DNA of 64,000 bases from DATDMG01 sp036518955 (GTDB lineage: Bacteria; Actinomycetota; Actinomycetes; Actinomycetales; Kineosporiaceae): the NCBI GenBank assembly GCA_036518955.1, contig DATDMG010000234.1:1-64000 (forward strand), read 5' to 3'. The translations under genes were made by a program, and so were the position numbers. This document shows, in pieces, positions 15,446-25,300 of this stretch (within the stretch, counting starts at the first letter, position 1; every line of letters starts with the position of its first letter). The notes below the pieces were generated by a model, which ran no database searches, was not told the origin of the DNA, and saw nothing but the letters and a program-made list of their open reading frames with translations.

Positions 15446-16636
15446 TTACTGGACAGCAGCCCGCAACGCCTCGACCCGGTTGGTCCGCTCCCAGGTCAGC
15501 TCGGGCAGCTCGCGCCCGAAGTGCCCGTAGGCGGCGGTCTGCCGGTAGATCGGGCGCAGCAGATCCAGGTCGCGGATGATCGCGGCAGGGCGGAGGTCGA
15601 AGACCTCGGTGATGCCCCGGCGCAGCTTCTGGACGTCGATGGTCTCCGTCCCGAAGGTCTCCACGTACAGCCCGACCGGGTGCGCCTTGCCGATCGCGTA
15701 CGCGATCTGCACCTCACAGCGCCGGGCGAGCCCGGCGGCCACCACGTTCTTGGCGACCCAGCGCATCGCGTAGGCGGCCGAGCGGTCGACCTTCGACGGG
15801 TCCTTGCCCGAGAAGGCACCGCCGCCGTGCCGGGCGTAGCCGCCGTACGTGTCAACGATGATCTTGCGTCCGGTCAGGCCGGCGTCGCCCATCGGGCCGC
15901 CGACCTCGAACCGGCCCGTCGGGTTGACCAGCAGCCGATAGGTGGACGAGTCGATGTCCACCCGGTCCAGCACCGGCTTGACCACGTGGTCGGCGATGTC
16001 GGGCTGGAGGAGGTTCTCCAGCGAGACGTCGGGGGCGTGCTGGCTGGACACCACCACCGTGTCGAGCCGGACCGGGCGGTCCCCGTCGTACTCGATCGTC
16101 ACCTGGGTCTTGCCGTCGGGCCGTAGGTAGGGCACCTCGCCGCTCTTGCGGACCTCGGTGAGCCGCTCCGCCAGCCGGTGCGCGAGCCAGATCGGCAGCG
16201 GCAGCAGCTCGGGCGTGTCGTCGTTCGCGTAGCCGAACATCAGGCCCTGGTCGCCCGCGCCCTGCAGGTCGAGCGGGTCGACCCCGGCCTCCACCCGCGC
16301 CTCGTACGCCTGGTCCACGCCCTGGGCGATGTCCGGGGACTGCGACCCGATCGACACCTCGACCCCGCACGAGGCTCCGTCGAAACCCTTCGTCGAGGAG
16401 TCGTACCCGATGTTCAGGATCGTCTGGCGCACGGTGGTCGGGATGTCGACGTAGGCCTCGGTGGTGACCTCACCCGCGACGTGCACGAGACCGGTGGTGA
16501 CCAACGTCTCCACGGCGACCCGACTACGGGGATCCTCGGCGAGAAGGGCGTCGAGGATGGCGTCGCTGATCTGGTCGCAGATCTTGTCCGGGTGACCCTC
16601 GGTGACGGACTCGGAGGTGAACAGACGATGAGACAC
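15446..16636 (-). CDS. metK: S-adenosylmethionine synthetase
   Basis: Makes S-adenosylmethionine from methionine and ATP. The 396-residue protein has all family signatures: SHRLFTSESVTEGHPDKICD at the N-terminus, the ATP-binding GAGDQGLMFGYA, GGPMGDAGLTGRKIIVDTYG, and the P-loop-like GGGAFSGKDPSKVDRSAAY. The GTG at 16636 is preceded by AGGAG at 7 nt. It follows coaBC, separated by a terminator-like hairpin, so it probably has its own promoter within 16637-16760. No known SAM riboswitch consensus is seen in that leader. Confidence 0.97.
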   Translation of the reverse strand: MSHRLFTSESVTEGHPDKICDQISDAILDALLAEDPRSRVAVETLVTTGLVHVAGEVTTEAYVDIPTTVRQTILNIGYDSSTKGFDGASCGVEVSIGSQSPDIAQGVDQAYEARVEAGVDPLDLQGAGDQGLMFGYANDDTPELLPLPIWLAHRLAERLTEVRKSGEVPYLRPDGKTQVTIEYDGDRPVRLDTVVVSSQHAPDVSLENLLQPDIADHVVKPVLDRVDIDSSTYRLLVNPTGRFEVGGPMGDAGLTGRKIIVDTYGGYARHGGGAFSGKDPSKVDRSAAYAMRWVAKNVVAAGLARRCEVQIAYAIGKAHPVGLYVETFGTETIDVQKLRRGITEVFDLRPAAIIRDLDLLRPIYRQTAAYGHFGRELPELTWERTNRVEALRAAVQ

Positions 16637-16766
16637 GGGGCTCCTGTCGATGCAGCGGCTGCTGGCTGGCGCGGGCCCGGCACGGCGCTCAGCATCGTCG
16701 CTGATCCGGCGGCCCGCGGCGGAACCCACTCTACCGATCGGTCGACGCGGCGCCCGCCGGACCAGC

Positions 16767-16790
16767 AAAGGGGGGCGCCCGTGCCCCCGG
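16767..16790 (-). terminator. Hairpin terminator after coaBC
   Basis: On the minus strand GGGGGC pairs with GCCCCC across a six-base loop (16788-16771), followed by CTTT. It lies 13 nt past the coaBC stop and before metK. The short U-run makes it a modest intrinsic terminator. Confidence 0.5.
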
Positions 16791-16802
16791 CGAGGGCGAG
16801 GA

Positions 16803-18083
16803 TCAGCTCGGCATGCCGGACGGTGCTGCGGAGCGCTCACTCTCCGGTACAGAGCGTGACAGTCGGCGCACCACCGCATCCCAGACGGCATCGGCGACGA
16901 GGCCCTTGTCGCCCTCGACCGCACCGCGCACGACCACCCCGCCGCCGTCCGCCTCCAGCAGGGTCACGGCGGTGTCGGTACGGCCGAAGACCTTGCCCGC
17001 GGACACGTCGTTGACGACGAGCAGGTCGCACCCCTTGCGCTCCAGCTTGGCCCGGGCATGGTGGAGCACGTCACCGCTGTCGTCGCCGGTCTCGGCCGCG
17101 AAGCCGACGATGACGGCCGCTCCGGGGGCCCCCGCGGTGCGCCGCGCGACGAGCTCGGCGAGCACGTCCGGGTTCCGCACGAGCCGGACGACGGGCGCAC
17201 CCTCCCCGCCGTCCGACTTCTTGATCTTGTATTCGGCGACCGCCTCCGGCCGGAAGTCGGCGACCGCGGCAGCCATCACCACGACGTCCGCGGTGGGCGC
17301 GGTGGCGAACACCGCCTCCCGCAGCTCGAGAGCGGTCCCGACCCGGACGACGTCCGCGCCGGCAGGCTCCGGGAGCGCGACGTTCGCCGACACCAACGTC
17401 ACCTTCGCGCCCCGGGCGACCGCCGCGGCAGCCAGCGCGCAGCCCTGCACGCCCGACGACCGGTTGCCCAGGTAACGCACCGGGTCGAGCGGCTCCCGGG
17501 TTCCCCCGGCACTGATCACGACCTGCAGCCCGGCGAGGTCGGGCTCGAGCCCACCCACCCCCCGGACCAGCAGGCGACGGGCCACCCCGAAGATCGCCTC
17601 CGGCTCGGGCAACCGGCCGCGGCCGGTATCGGCCCCGGTGAGGCGACCGCTCGCCGGGTCGAGCACGACGACGCCGCGCCGGCGCAGCAGCGCGACGTTG
17701 GCCTGGGTGGCGGGGTGCTCCCACATCTCGGTGTGCATCGCGGGCGCCAGCAGCACCGGGCAGCGGGCGGTGAGCAGGACGGCGGTGAGCAGATCGTCGG
17801 CACGCCCGGCCGCCGCCCGGGCCATCAGGTCAGCGGTCGCGGGTGCCACCACCACGAGCTCGGCCCGCTGCCCGAGCCGGACGTGCGGCACCTCGTGCAC
17901 GTCGTCCCAGACGGACGTCGCGACAGGGTGCCCGGACAGGGCCGACCAGGTGGCCTCGCCGACGAACCGCAGTGCGGACGCCGTGGGGACGACCTGCACG
18001 TCGTGGCCGGTCTCGGTGAACCGGCGCAACAACGAGCAGGCCTTGTAGGCGGCGATCCCGCCCGCCACCCCGAGCAGGATCAC
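16803..18083 (-). CDS. coaBC: Bifunctional phosphopantothenoylcysteine decarboxylase / phosphopantothenate-cysteine ligase
   Basis: Catalyses two consecutive steps of coenzyme A synthesis. The N-terminal flavodoxin-like FMN domain (CoaC, about 1-180) shows GVAGGIAAYKACSLLRRF and PAMHTEMWEHPATQANVALL. The C-terminal CTP-dependent ligase (CoaB) shows SAGGTREPLDPVRYLGNRSS, a Lys-rich EYKIKKSDG loop and VNDVSAGKVFG. The GTG at 18083 gives 426 residues. It follows rpoZ by about 30 nt in the conserved order mihF-gmk-rpoZ-coaBC. Confidence 0.96.
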   Translation of the reverse strand: MILLGVAGGIAAYKACSLLRRFTETGHDVQVVPTASALRFVGEATWSALSGHPVATSVWDDVHEVPHVRLGQRAELVVVAPATADLMARAAAGRADDLLTAVLLTARCPVLLAPAMHTEMWEHPATQANVALLRRRGVVVLDPASGRLTGADTGRGRLPEPEAIFGVARRLLVRGVGGLEPDLAGLQVVISAGGTREPLDPVRYLGNRSSGVQGCALAAAAVARGAKVTLVSANVALPEPAGADVVRVGTALELREAVFATAPTADVVVMAAAVADFRPEAVAEYKIKKSDGGEGAPVVRLVRNPDVLAELVARRTAGAPGAAVIVGFAAETGDDSGDVLHHARAKLERKGCDLLVVNDVSAGKVFGRTDTAVTLLEADGGGVVVRGAVEGDKGLVADAVWDAVVRRLSRSVPESERSAAPSGMPS

Positions 18084-18114
18084 GGCAGGACCGGGACCGG
18101 CGCCCCGCTGCCAC

Positions 18115-18378
18115 TCACTGGTCGACCGGCTCCGCGGTCAGCAGGCCCTCGTTGATCTCACGCAGGGCTACCGACAGCGGCTTCTCCTGGACGTGGGTCT
18201 CCACCAGCGGCCCGACGTACTCCAGCAGGCCCTCGCCGAGCTGGGAATAGTAGGCGTTGATCTGCCGGGCGCGCTTGGCCGCGTAGATGACCAGGGCGTA
18301 CTTGGAATCGGCTGCCCGGAGCAGCTCGTCGATCGGCGGGTTGGTGATGCCCTCGGGCGTCGCGGTGGTCCCGGACAA
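18115..18378 (-). CDS. rpoZ: RNA polymerase omega subunit
   Basis: The small subunit that helps assemble and stabilise the beta-prime subunit of RNA polymerase. The 87-residue product reads SGTTATPEGITNPPIDELL, then ALVIYAAKRARQINAYY and EKPLSVALREINEGLL, the omega family signature. The TTG at 18378 was chosen because it matches homologues that begin just before SGTATAPEGITNPPI and is preceded by GGGAG; the open frame continues to 18489 without similarity, overlapping the end of gmk. It lies between gmk and coaBC. Confidence 0.93.
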   Translation of the reverse strand: MSGTTATPEGITNPPIDELLRAADSKYALVIYAAKRARQINAYYSQLGEGLLEYVGPLVETHVQEKPLSVALREINEGLLTAEPVDQ

Positions 18379-18431
18379 AGGATCGTCTCCCGGTTCGTGG
18401 TTGAGGTCACCGTCAGTGACGCTCCGTGTGG

Positions 18432-19055
18432 TCAGCCCTCGCTGAAGTGCGCTTGCGGCACCACCGGCCGAGGGTTCAGACCCATGCATTGTACGAGCTC
18501 GTCGGTGGCCTGGTGGACGTCGGAATTGACGATGGTCACGTCGAACTCCGACTCCGCCGCCAGTTCCTCCTGGGCGGTGGTCAATCGACGCTCACGCTCG
18601 TCGGCGGTCTCGGTGCCCCGGCCGATCAGCCGCCGGACCAGCTCGTCCCACGACGGCGGCGCGAGGAAGACGAACAGCGCGTCGGGCATCGCGGCCTTGA
18701 CCTGCCGCGCCCCCTGCAGGTCGATCTCCAGCAGGGTCGGCCGGCCGGCGGCCACGGCCTCTTCGACGGGACGGCGCGGGGTGCCGTACCGGTGCCGGCC
18801 GTGCACCACGGCCCACTCCAGCAACTCACCGTCGGCGACCATCAGGTCGAACATCGCTTCATTGACGAAGATGTAGTGCTGGCCGTCGACCTCACCCGGA
18901 CGACGCGGCCGGGTCGTCGCCGACACCGACAGCCAGACCTCCGGGTACCGCGCCCGGATGTCAGCGGAGACGGTGCCCTTGCCCACGGCGGTGGGCCCGG
19001 CGAGCACGGTCAACCGCCGATGGGTCGGATTTCCCCGAGACCGTTGGCCAGCCAC
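18432..19055 (-). CDS. gmk: Guanylate kinase
   Basis: Phosphorylates GMP to GDP with ATP. The 207-residue protein has the P-loop VLAGPTAVGKGTV, the GMP-binding SATTRPRRPGEVDGQHYIFV, ELLEWAVVHGRHRYGTPR and LLEIDLQGARQVK. The GTG at 19055 is 4 nt after the mihF stop and fits the usual actinobacterial N-terminus (about 15 residues before the P-loop); longer upstream reading overlaps mihF and is not coding. Coupled to mihF upstream and followed by rpoZ. Confidence 0.95.
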   Translation of the reverse strand: MAGQRSRGNPTHRRLTVLAGPTAVGKGTVSADIRARYPEVWLSVSATTRPRRPGEVDGQHYIFVNEAMFDLMVADGELLEWAVVHGRHRYGTPRRPVEEAVAAGRPTLLEIDLQGARQVKAAMPDALFVFLAPPSWDELVRRLIGRGTETADERERRLTTAQEELAAESEFDVTIVNSDVHQATDELVQCMGLNPRPVVPQAHFSEG

Positions 19056-19059
19056 CGCG

Positions 19060-19374
19060 TCAGCGGGAGAAGCGCTCGATGAGAGCGGCGATCTGGTTCG
19101 ACCCCAGGCCACGCACCCGGCGCGACTCGGAGATCCCGATCTCCTCCATGATCTGACGGGCACGCACCTTGCCGACGCCGGGGAGGGCCTCCAGCAGGGA
19201 CGAGACCTTCATCTTGCCGATCACCTCGTCGGTCTGACCCCGGTGGATGGAGTCGGCCAGGGAGCCCTGGGAGTACTTGAGCTTGTTCTTCTCCTCGGCC
19301 CGGGCCCGCCGCGCAGCAGCGGCCTTCTCCAGGGCTGCGGCACGTTGCTCGGGAGTCAGAGGGGGCAGAGCCAC
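19060..19374 (-). CDS. mihF: Integration host factor, actinobacterial type
   Basis: A 104-residue nucleoid-associated DNA-binding protein, the actinobacterial host factor mIHF/sIHF. It has the typical N-terminal ALPPLTPEQRAAALEKAAAA, a basic helix, and the helix-two-turn-helix segment SLLEALPGVGKVRARQIMEE, followed by RRVRGLGSNQIAALIERF. The GTG at 19374 is preceded by GAGGTGA. It heads the mihF-gmk-rpoZ-coaBC strip and lies downstream of pyrF in the usual actinobacterial order. Confidence 0.96.
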   Translation of the reverse strand: MALPPLTPEQRAAALEKAAAARRARAEEKNKLKYSQGSLADSIHRGQTDEVIGKMKVSSLLEALPGVGKVRARQIMEEIGISESRRVRGLGSNQIAALIERFSR

Positions 19375-19412
19375 TAGGTCACCTCGGTCGATCGGTTGCG
19401 TGGGCAGTTCCG

Positions 19413-19443
19413 ATAGTAATGATGATGATTTGGCGATGGTAAA
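19413..19443 (-). promoter_or_regulatory. Candidate promoter of the mihF-gmk-rpoZ-coaBC strip
   Basis: In an unusually A/T-rich patch, the minus strand reads TTTACC (19443-19438), 19 nt, then TACTAT (19418-19413), about 39 nt before the mihF GTG. The -10 fits TANNNT; the spacer is a little long. Confidence 0.4.
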
Positions 19444-19563
19444 CGTCCGGGCGAGTCGGCCACCCATGCCTCACATGCTTGTCGCCACCCCCGGGAGCCA
19501 GCATCTCACCGCAGGCCAGAAACCTATCGACTCGCTGCCCGGCCGGGCAACGCGGCCGGTGCA

Positions 19564-20430
19564 TCACCCGGCCAGGGCCTGCCGCACGTCCCCCAGGGCG
19601 CGCTGCCCCGCCGCGCGCAGGCCTCCCACCGAGGGCCCGCCGCCGAGCACCTGGCGGCTGGAGCTCGGCAGCACCGCACCCAAGGCCGCACCGAACACGG
19701 CCCGCAGGTCCGCCGCGGTCGCGCCCTGGGCGCCGATACCCGGCGCGAGCAGGGGCCCGTGGACGTCGGCCAGGGGCAGGCCGAGCGCGCGCACGGCGTC
19801 GGCTCCGACGGTCGCGCCGACGACGGCCCCGAAGGACCCCAGCGGGCGGCCGGCGGCGATCTCGGCGACGTTCTCCCCCCGGACACCCTCCAGGACAGCG
19901 CACGCCACGCTGCGCCCGTCCGGGCCGACCGCGTGCTGGACGCCGGCGCCCTCCGGGTTCGACGTCAGCCCGAGCACGAACACCCCGCGACCGGTGGTGG
20001 CGGCGAGGTCGAGCAGCGGACGCAGCGACCCGAAGCCCAGGTAGGGGGAGGCGGTGACCGCGTCGGCCGCCAGCGGCGAGCCCTCCCCCGTGAACGCGTC
20101 GGCGTAGGCCGCCATGGTGGAACCGATGTCGCCGCGCTTGGCGTCGGCGATCGTGAGCGCCCCGGCCGCGGCCGCCTCGGCGAGCACCCGCTCCAGGACG
20201 GCGACGCCGCGGGACCCGTGCCGCTCGAAGAAGGCGACCTGCGGCTTCAGCACGGCGACCCGATCGGCGAGGGCCTCCACCACGGTGAGGCTGAAGCGCT
20301 CCAGGCCGCGGGCGTCGTCCGGCAGGCCCCAGGCCGCGAGCAGGCCCGGGTGGGGGTCGACGCCCACGCAGAGCGGCCCGCGCGCCGCCATGGCCGCATG
20401 CAGGCGCGCCCCGAACGGCTCCCTCGTCAC
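19564..20430 (-). CDS. pyrF: Orotidine 5'-phosphate decarboxylase
   Basis: Converts OMP to UMP, the last step of de novo pyrimidine synthesis. The 288-residue protein belongs to the longer PyrF type common in actinobacteria. It shows CVGVDPHPGLLAAWGL, VLKPQVAFFERHGSRG, the catalytic ADAKRGDIGSTM, and late LLAPGIGAQGATAADL. The GTG at 20430 overlaps the pyrD stop as GTGA and is preceded by AGGAGGAGG. It is the last gene of the pyr operon. Confidence 0.96.
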   Translation of the reverse strand: MTREPFGARLHAAMAARGPLCVGVDPHPGLLAAWGLPDDARGLERFSLTVVEALADRVAVLKPQVAFFERHGSRGVAVLERVLAEAAAAGALTIADAKRGDIGSTMAAYADAFTGEGSPLAADAVTASPYLGFGSLRPLLDLAATTGRGVFVLGLTSNPEGAGVQHAVGPDGRSVACAVLEGVRGENVAEIAAGRPLGSFGAVVGATVGADAVRALGLPLADVHGPLLAPGIGAQGATAADLRAVFGAALGAVLPSSSRQVLGGGPSVGGLRAAGQRALGDVRQALAG

Positions 20431-21440
20431 GACCCCTCCTCCTGATCTCGCGCCAGCGCCACGTGGGCGTACCCGACGGCGTCCGCGAACCGGGGGAACC
20501 CACGCTCGGCCACCAGCGTGGCCAGCTCCCGGCCGACCCGCAGGGGCGCCCCCGGATCGTGGAACGTCGCCGTCCCGACCTGGACCGCGCACGCCCCGGC
20601 CAGCACGAGCTCCAGCGCGTCGCGGCCGGTGCGGACGCCACCGATCCCCACGATCGGCGCCGGCCGGAGCGCCCCGGCGCGCATCGCGGCATGCACCTGC
20701 CAGACGCACCGGACGGCGATCGGCCGGACGGCCGGCCCGGACAGGCCGCCGGTGACCCCGGCGAGGGCGGGCCGCAACGTGTCGACGTCGATCACCATGC
20801 CCAGGGTCGTGTTGATCATCGCCAGCCCGTGGGCCCCGGCGTCCAGGACGGCGCGGGCGATCGCGACCAGATCCGTCACATCGGGCGAGAGCTTGGCCAG
20901 CACCGGCACGCGACCCGCGACCGCCTCCACGACCTGCGCGACCACCTGGGCGGATGACTGCGGGTCGCAGGCGAAGACCAGGCCGCGGCCGGCGACGTTG
21001 GGGCAGGAGATGTTCACCTCGATCGCGGCCACCCCGGGCTCGCCGGCGAGCCGGCCGGCGAGCTCGGCGAACTCGGCCGCGTCGTTGCCGGCGATCGAGA
21101 CGATCGCGGTGGCACCGGCCTCCCGCAACCACGGCAGATCCTTGGCGAGGAAGGCGTCGATGCCCGGCCCCTGCAAGCCGATCGAGTTCAGCATCCCGGA
21201 CGGCGTCTCGGCCATCCGCGGGGTCGGACGGCCCGACCGGGGCGCGCGCAGGATCGACTTGGTGACGACCGCCCCCAGCTGCGCGACGTCGTAGAGGCAG
21301 CCCAGCTCGCGGCCCGCCGCCGCGCACCCGCTCGCCGTCAGCACCGGGTTGGACAGGGTCAGGCCGGCGAGCGACGTGGTCGGGTCGAACGTGGTCGGGT
21401 CGAACGTGGTGGGGCCGGAACCGGCTGGCAGGGGCGTCAC
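20427..21440 (-). CDS. pyrD: Dihydroorotate dehydrogenase, class 1B catalytic subunit
   Basis: Oxidises dihydroorotate to orotate; the class 1B enzyme passes electrons through PyrK to NAD. The 337-residue FMN barrel shows SNPVLTASGCAAAGRELG, EVNISCPNVAGRG, LAKLSPDVTDLVAIARA, INTTLGMVIDV and PIVGIGGVRTGRDALELV. The cytosolic NAD-linked type is supported by the adjacent pyrK. The GTG at 21440 overlaps the pyrK stop by 4 nt. The N-terminus has a short FDPTT repeat not found in most relatives. Confidence 0.95.
   Translation of the reverse strand: MTPLPAGSGPTTFDPTTFDPTTSLAGLTLSNPVLTASGCAAAGRELGCLYDVAQLGAVVTKSILRAPRSGRPTPRMAETPSGMLNSIGLQGPGIDAFLAKDLPWLREAGATAIVSIAGNDAAEFAELAGRLAGEPGVAAIEVNISCPNVAGRGLVFACDPQSSAQVVAQVVEAVAGRVPVLAKLSPDVTDLVAIARAVLDAGAHGLAMINTTLGMVIDVDTLRPALAGVTGGLSGPAVRPIAVRCVWQVHAAMRAGALRPAPIVGIGGVRTGRDALELVLAGACAVQVGTATFHDPGAPLRVGRELATLVAERGFPRFADAVGYAHVALARDQEEGS
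21376..21420. repeat. 15-bp tandem repeat in the 5' end of pyrD
   Basis: The unit GTGGTCGGGTCGAAC occurs twice exactly (21376-21405) with a third degenerate copy. It encodes repeated FDPTT in the PyrD N-terminus, ahead of the conserved barrel. Confidence 0.9.
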
Positions 21441-22399
21441 GGATGGCCCCCACCGGTCTTCGGGGCACCGAGGCAGTCGGCCGGGACGGCGCTGCCCCCG
21501 CCCGGGCGGACGGCGTCCCAGCGCACCGCCTCGCCGCCGAGGGTCGGACCCTCGACGCAGGTCCTGGTCATCCTGGTCAGGCCGTCGGACCAGCGGACCG
21601 GCAGCACACAGGTCATGCAGACCCCGACCCCGCAGGCCATCGACTCCTCGACGGTGCACCAGGGCCGCGCGCCGTGGGACAGCGCGAGGTCGGTGACCGC
21701 GCGCAGCATCGCCATCGGGCCGCAGGCGTAGACGTGTGCCCCTGGTCCGCTCGCCGTCAACAGGTCACCCAGCACGTCCGTGACCCGTCCGCGCGCCCCG
21801 GCGGAGCCGTCGTCCGTGGTCACCAGCAGGGGGTCGGCGATCTCGGCCGCGTCGTCCACCCCGAACAGCCGGTCGACGTCGCCGGCCCCGAGGACGGCGG
21901 AGACCCGCACGCCGCGGCCACGCAGCACCCTCCCCCACCACCCCATCGGCGCGCTGCCGTACCCGCCGCCGACCAGGACCGCGGCGGACCCCGGGTCGGG
22001 CGGCGGGAACGGCCGCCCGAGCGGCCCGACGACGTCCAGCTCGTCACCGGGACGGCGCCCGGTCACCCAGGTGCTCCCCGGACCGTGCGCAGCCACCACG
22101 ATCTCGAGCGTGGGCCCGTCGGGCCCGGCCGTGGACGCGCGGTGCAGGGAGAACGCCCGGCGCAGCAGGGTCGCGGTGGGCTCGCCCGGATCCGCCCCGA
22201 CGGCGACCGCCACGAACTGGCCGGGGAGCGCCGCGGGCCCGGCGCCCGGCGCCGCCAGGACCAGGTGCCGATAGGCGCCGGCCGGCCGGTTCGCCAGCAC
22301 GACGGCGCGCTCCTGCACCGGGCGGGGGCGCCCGTCGTCCAGGTCACCCAGTGCCGGGGCGGCGGCCGGGGCGGCGGCCGGGGACGGGACGGCACTCAC
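21437..22399 (-). CDS. pyrK: Dihydroorotate dehydrogenase electron-transfer subunit
   Basis: FAD and [2Fe-2S] subunit that carries electrons from PyrD to NAD. The 320-residue protein has an FAD-binding barrel (LPGQFVAVAVG, LLRRAFSLHRA), an NAD-binding domain (VLVGGGYGSAPMG, YACGPMAMLRAV) and a C-terminal cluster motif CTVEESMACGVGVCMTC with a fourth Cys in RTCVEGP. The first 25 residues are Ala/Pro-rich. Its start overlaps the carB stop as ATGA/GTGA-type coupling, and its stop overlaps pyrD. Confidence 0.94.
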   Translation of the reverse strand: MSAVPSPAAAPAAAPALGDLDDGRPRPVQERAVVLANRPAGAYRHLVLAAPGAGPAALPGQFVAVAVGADPGEPTATLLRRAFSLHRASTAGPDGPTLEIVVAAHGPGSTWVTGRRPGDELDVVGPLGRPFPPPDPGSAAVLVGGGYGSAPMGWWGRVLRGRGVRVSAVLGAGDVDRLFGVDDAAEIADPLLVTTDDGSAGARGRVTDVLGDLLTASGPGAHVYACGPMAMLRAVTDLALSHGARPWCTVEESMACGVGVCMTCVLPVRWSDGLTRMTRTCVEGPTLGGEAVRWDAVRPGGGSAVPADCLGAPKTGGGHP

Positions 22400-25300
22400 G
22401 CGCCGACCCCGGCCGCCTGGGCCGCCCGCCCGGCGGCGAGCGCCGCGGCGTGCTGCTGCAGCGAGGCCACCCGGATCGGCTCGTTCCGGGCCGCCTCGAT
22501 GGCCTGCACGGCGGCGGCGAACTGCTGGACCGTCGTGATGATCGGCCGGTCCATCGCGGTCGTCGCGGCGCGGATCTCGTAGCCGTCGAGCCGGGCGGCC
22601 GGCCCGCTCGGGGTGTTCACCACCATGTCCACGTCGCCGGCGAGGATCTGCTCGACGATCGTCGGCTCGTCCTTGGGCCCGCGCCCGGAGCTCGCCTTGC
22701 GGACGACGGTGCTCCGGATCCCGTTGCGGCGCAGGACGGCGGCCGTGCCGTCCGTGGCGAGGACCTCGAACCCCAGGTCGACCAGCCGCCGGACCGGGAA
22801 CACGATCGCCCGCTTGTCGCCGTCCGCGACCGACACGAAGACCCGGCCCCCCTCGGGCAGCCCGCCGTAGGCGGCGGCCTGCGACTTGGCGAAGGCATGC
22901 GGGAAGTCGACGTCGATGCCCATCACCTCGCCGGTGGACTTCATCTCCGGGCCGAGCAGGCTGTCGACGGCGACGCCCTGGACCGTGCGGAACCGCTTGA
23001 ACGGAAGCACCGCCTCCTTCACCGCCATCGGCGCGTCGTCGGGGAGCGTGCCGCCATCACCCTGCGCCGGGAGCAGCCCCTCGGCCCGCAACTCCTTGAC
23101 GGTGGCCCCGAGCATGATCCTGGCTGCCGCCTTGGCCAGCGGCACCGCCGTCGCCTTGGACACGAACGGGGCCGTCCGGCTGGCCCGGGGGTTGGCTTCG
23201 AGCACGTACAGGACGCCCGCGACCAGCGCGTACTGCACGTTGAGCAGACCGAGGACGCCGATCCCGCGGGCGATCGCCTCGGTGCTGGCGCGCACCCGCT
23301 CGAGCTCCGCCGCACCGAGGGTCACCGGCGGGAGCACGCAGGCGGAGTCACCGGAGTGGATCCCGGCCTCCTCGATGTGCTCCATCACGCCGCCGAGGTA
23401 CAGCTCCTCGCCGTCGAAGAGCGCGTCGACGTCGATCTCGACCGCGCCCTCCAGGAAGCGATCCACCAGGACGGGGTGCTCCGGACTCACCCGGGTGGCC
23501 CGGCCGATGTAGTCCGCGAGCATCGCCTCGTCGTAGACGATCTCCATCCCGCGGCCGCCGAGCACGTACGAGGGGCGCACCAGCACCGGGTACCCGATCG
23601 TGTCGGCCACCTCCTTGGCCTCGACGAAACTGGACGCCGTCCCGTGCTTGGGCGCCGGCAACCCGGCCCGGGCGAGCACCCGGCCGAACGCCCCGCGCTC
23701 CTCGGCGAGGTGGATCGCGGCCGGCGGCGTCCCGACGACGGGCACGCCCTCGGCCTCGAGCCGGGCGGCGAGCCCGAGCGGGGTCTGCCCGCCGAGCTGG
23801 ACGACGACCCCGACGACCCGCCCGGACCGGGACTCGGCGTGCACGACCTCGAGCACGTCCTCCAGGGTGAGCGGCTCGAAGTACAGCCGATCGGAGGTGT
23901 CGTAGTCGGTCGAGACGGTCTCCGGGTTGCAGTTGACCATCACGGTCTCGAAGCCGGCGTCCCGCAAGGCGAAGCTGGCGTGCACGCACGAGTAGTCGAA
24001 CTCCACGCCCTGCCCGATCCGGTTCGGACCCGACCCCAGAATGATCACCTTCTGCCGGCCGGAGGCGCCGACCTCGTCCTCCTCGTCGTAGCACGAGTAG
24101 TGGTACGGGGTGGCGGCGGCGAACTCGGCGGCGCAGGTGTCGACGGTCTTGTAGACCGGCCGGACGCCGAGTGCGTGACGGACCCCGCGGACCACGTCCT
24201 CGGGCATCCGGCGCAGCCCGCCGATCTGGGCGTCGCTGAAGCCGTGGCGCTTGGCCTCGCGGAGCAGGTCGGGGGTGAGGGCGTCGGCCGCCGCGACCGT
24301 GCGTGCGATCTCGTCGAGGAGCACGAGCTGGTCCAGGAACCACGGGTCGATGCCGCTGGCCCGGTGCAGGGCCTCGACGGTTGCCCCGCCCCGGATCGCC
24401 TGCTGCACCTGGAGCAGGCGGTCCTCGGTCGGGCGGCGGACGGCGTCCAGCAGGCATTCCAGCTCGGCCCCGGACGGTGCCGGGCCGTCCCAGTGGAAGG
24501 CCGCGCCGCGCCGTTCCAGCGACCGCAGCGCCTTCTGCAGCGCCTCCGTGAAGTTGCGGCCGATGGCCATCGCCTCGCCGACGGACTTCATCGTGGTCGT
24601 CAGCGTCGGATCGGCCATCGGGAACTTCTCGAACGCGAAGCGCGGCACCTTGACCACGACGTAGTCGAGGGTCGGCTCGAAGCTCGCGGGGGTGGACCGG
24701 GTGATGTCGTTGGGGATCTCGTCGAGCGTGTACCCGACCGCCAGCTTGGCAGCGATCTTGGCGATCGGGAAGCCGGTGGCCTTGCTCGCCAACGCCGACG
24801 ACCGGGACACCCGAGGGTTCATCTCGATCACGACCACGCGCCCGTCAGCCGGGTTGACCGCGAACTGGATGTTGCAGCCGCCGGTGTCGACGCCGACCTC
24901 GCGGATCACCGCGATCCCGATGTCGCGCAGCCGCTGGTACTCCCGGTCGGTCAGGGTGAGCGCCGGGGCGACGGTGATGGAGTCCCCGGTGTGCACGCCC
25001 ATCGGGTCGAGGTTCTCGATCGAGCACACCACCACGACGTTGTCGTGCCGATCCCGCATGAGCTCCAGCTCGTACTCCTTCCAGCCGAGGATCGACTCCT
25101 CCAGGAGCACCTCGGTGGTCGGCGAGTACTGCAGCCCGGCGCCGGCGATCCTGCGCAGGTCCGCCTCGTCGTGGGCGATCCCCGAGCCGAGACCCCCCAT
25201 CGTGAACGACGGCCGGACGACGACCGGGTAGCCCAGCTCGGCGGTGGCCGCCACGCAGTCGACCAGGGAGTGGCAGATCCGCGAGCGCGCCACCTGGGCG

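Noticed and set aside
16637..16766. SAM riboswitch before metK
   Set aside because: No SAM-I, II or IV conserved core could be found in the leader.
20431..21468. Apparent fusion of pyrF with an upstream 340-codon frame
   Set aside because: The upstream part is an alternative frame of pyrD; pyrF has its own binding site and a GTGA overlap start.
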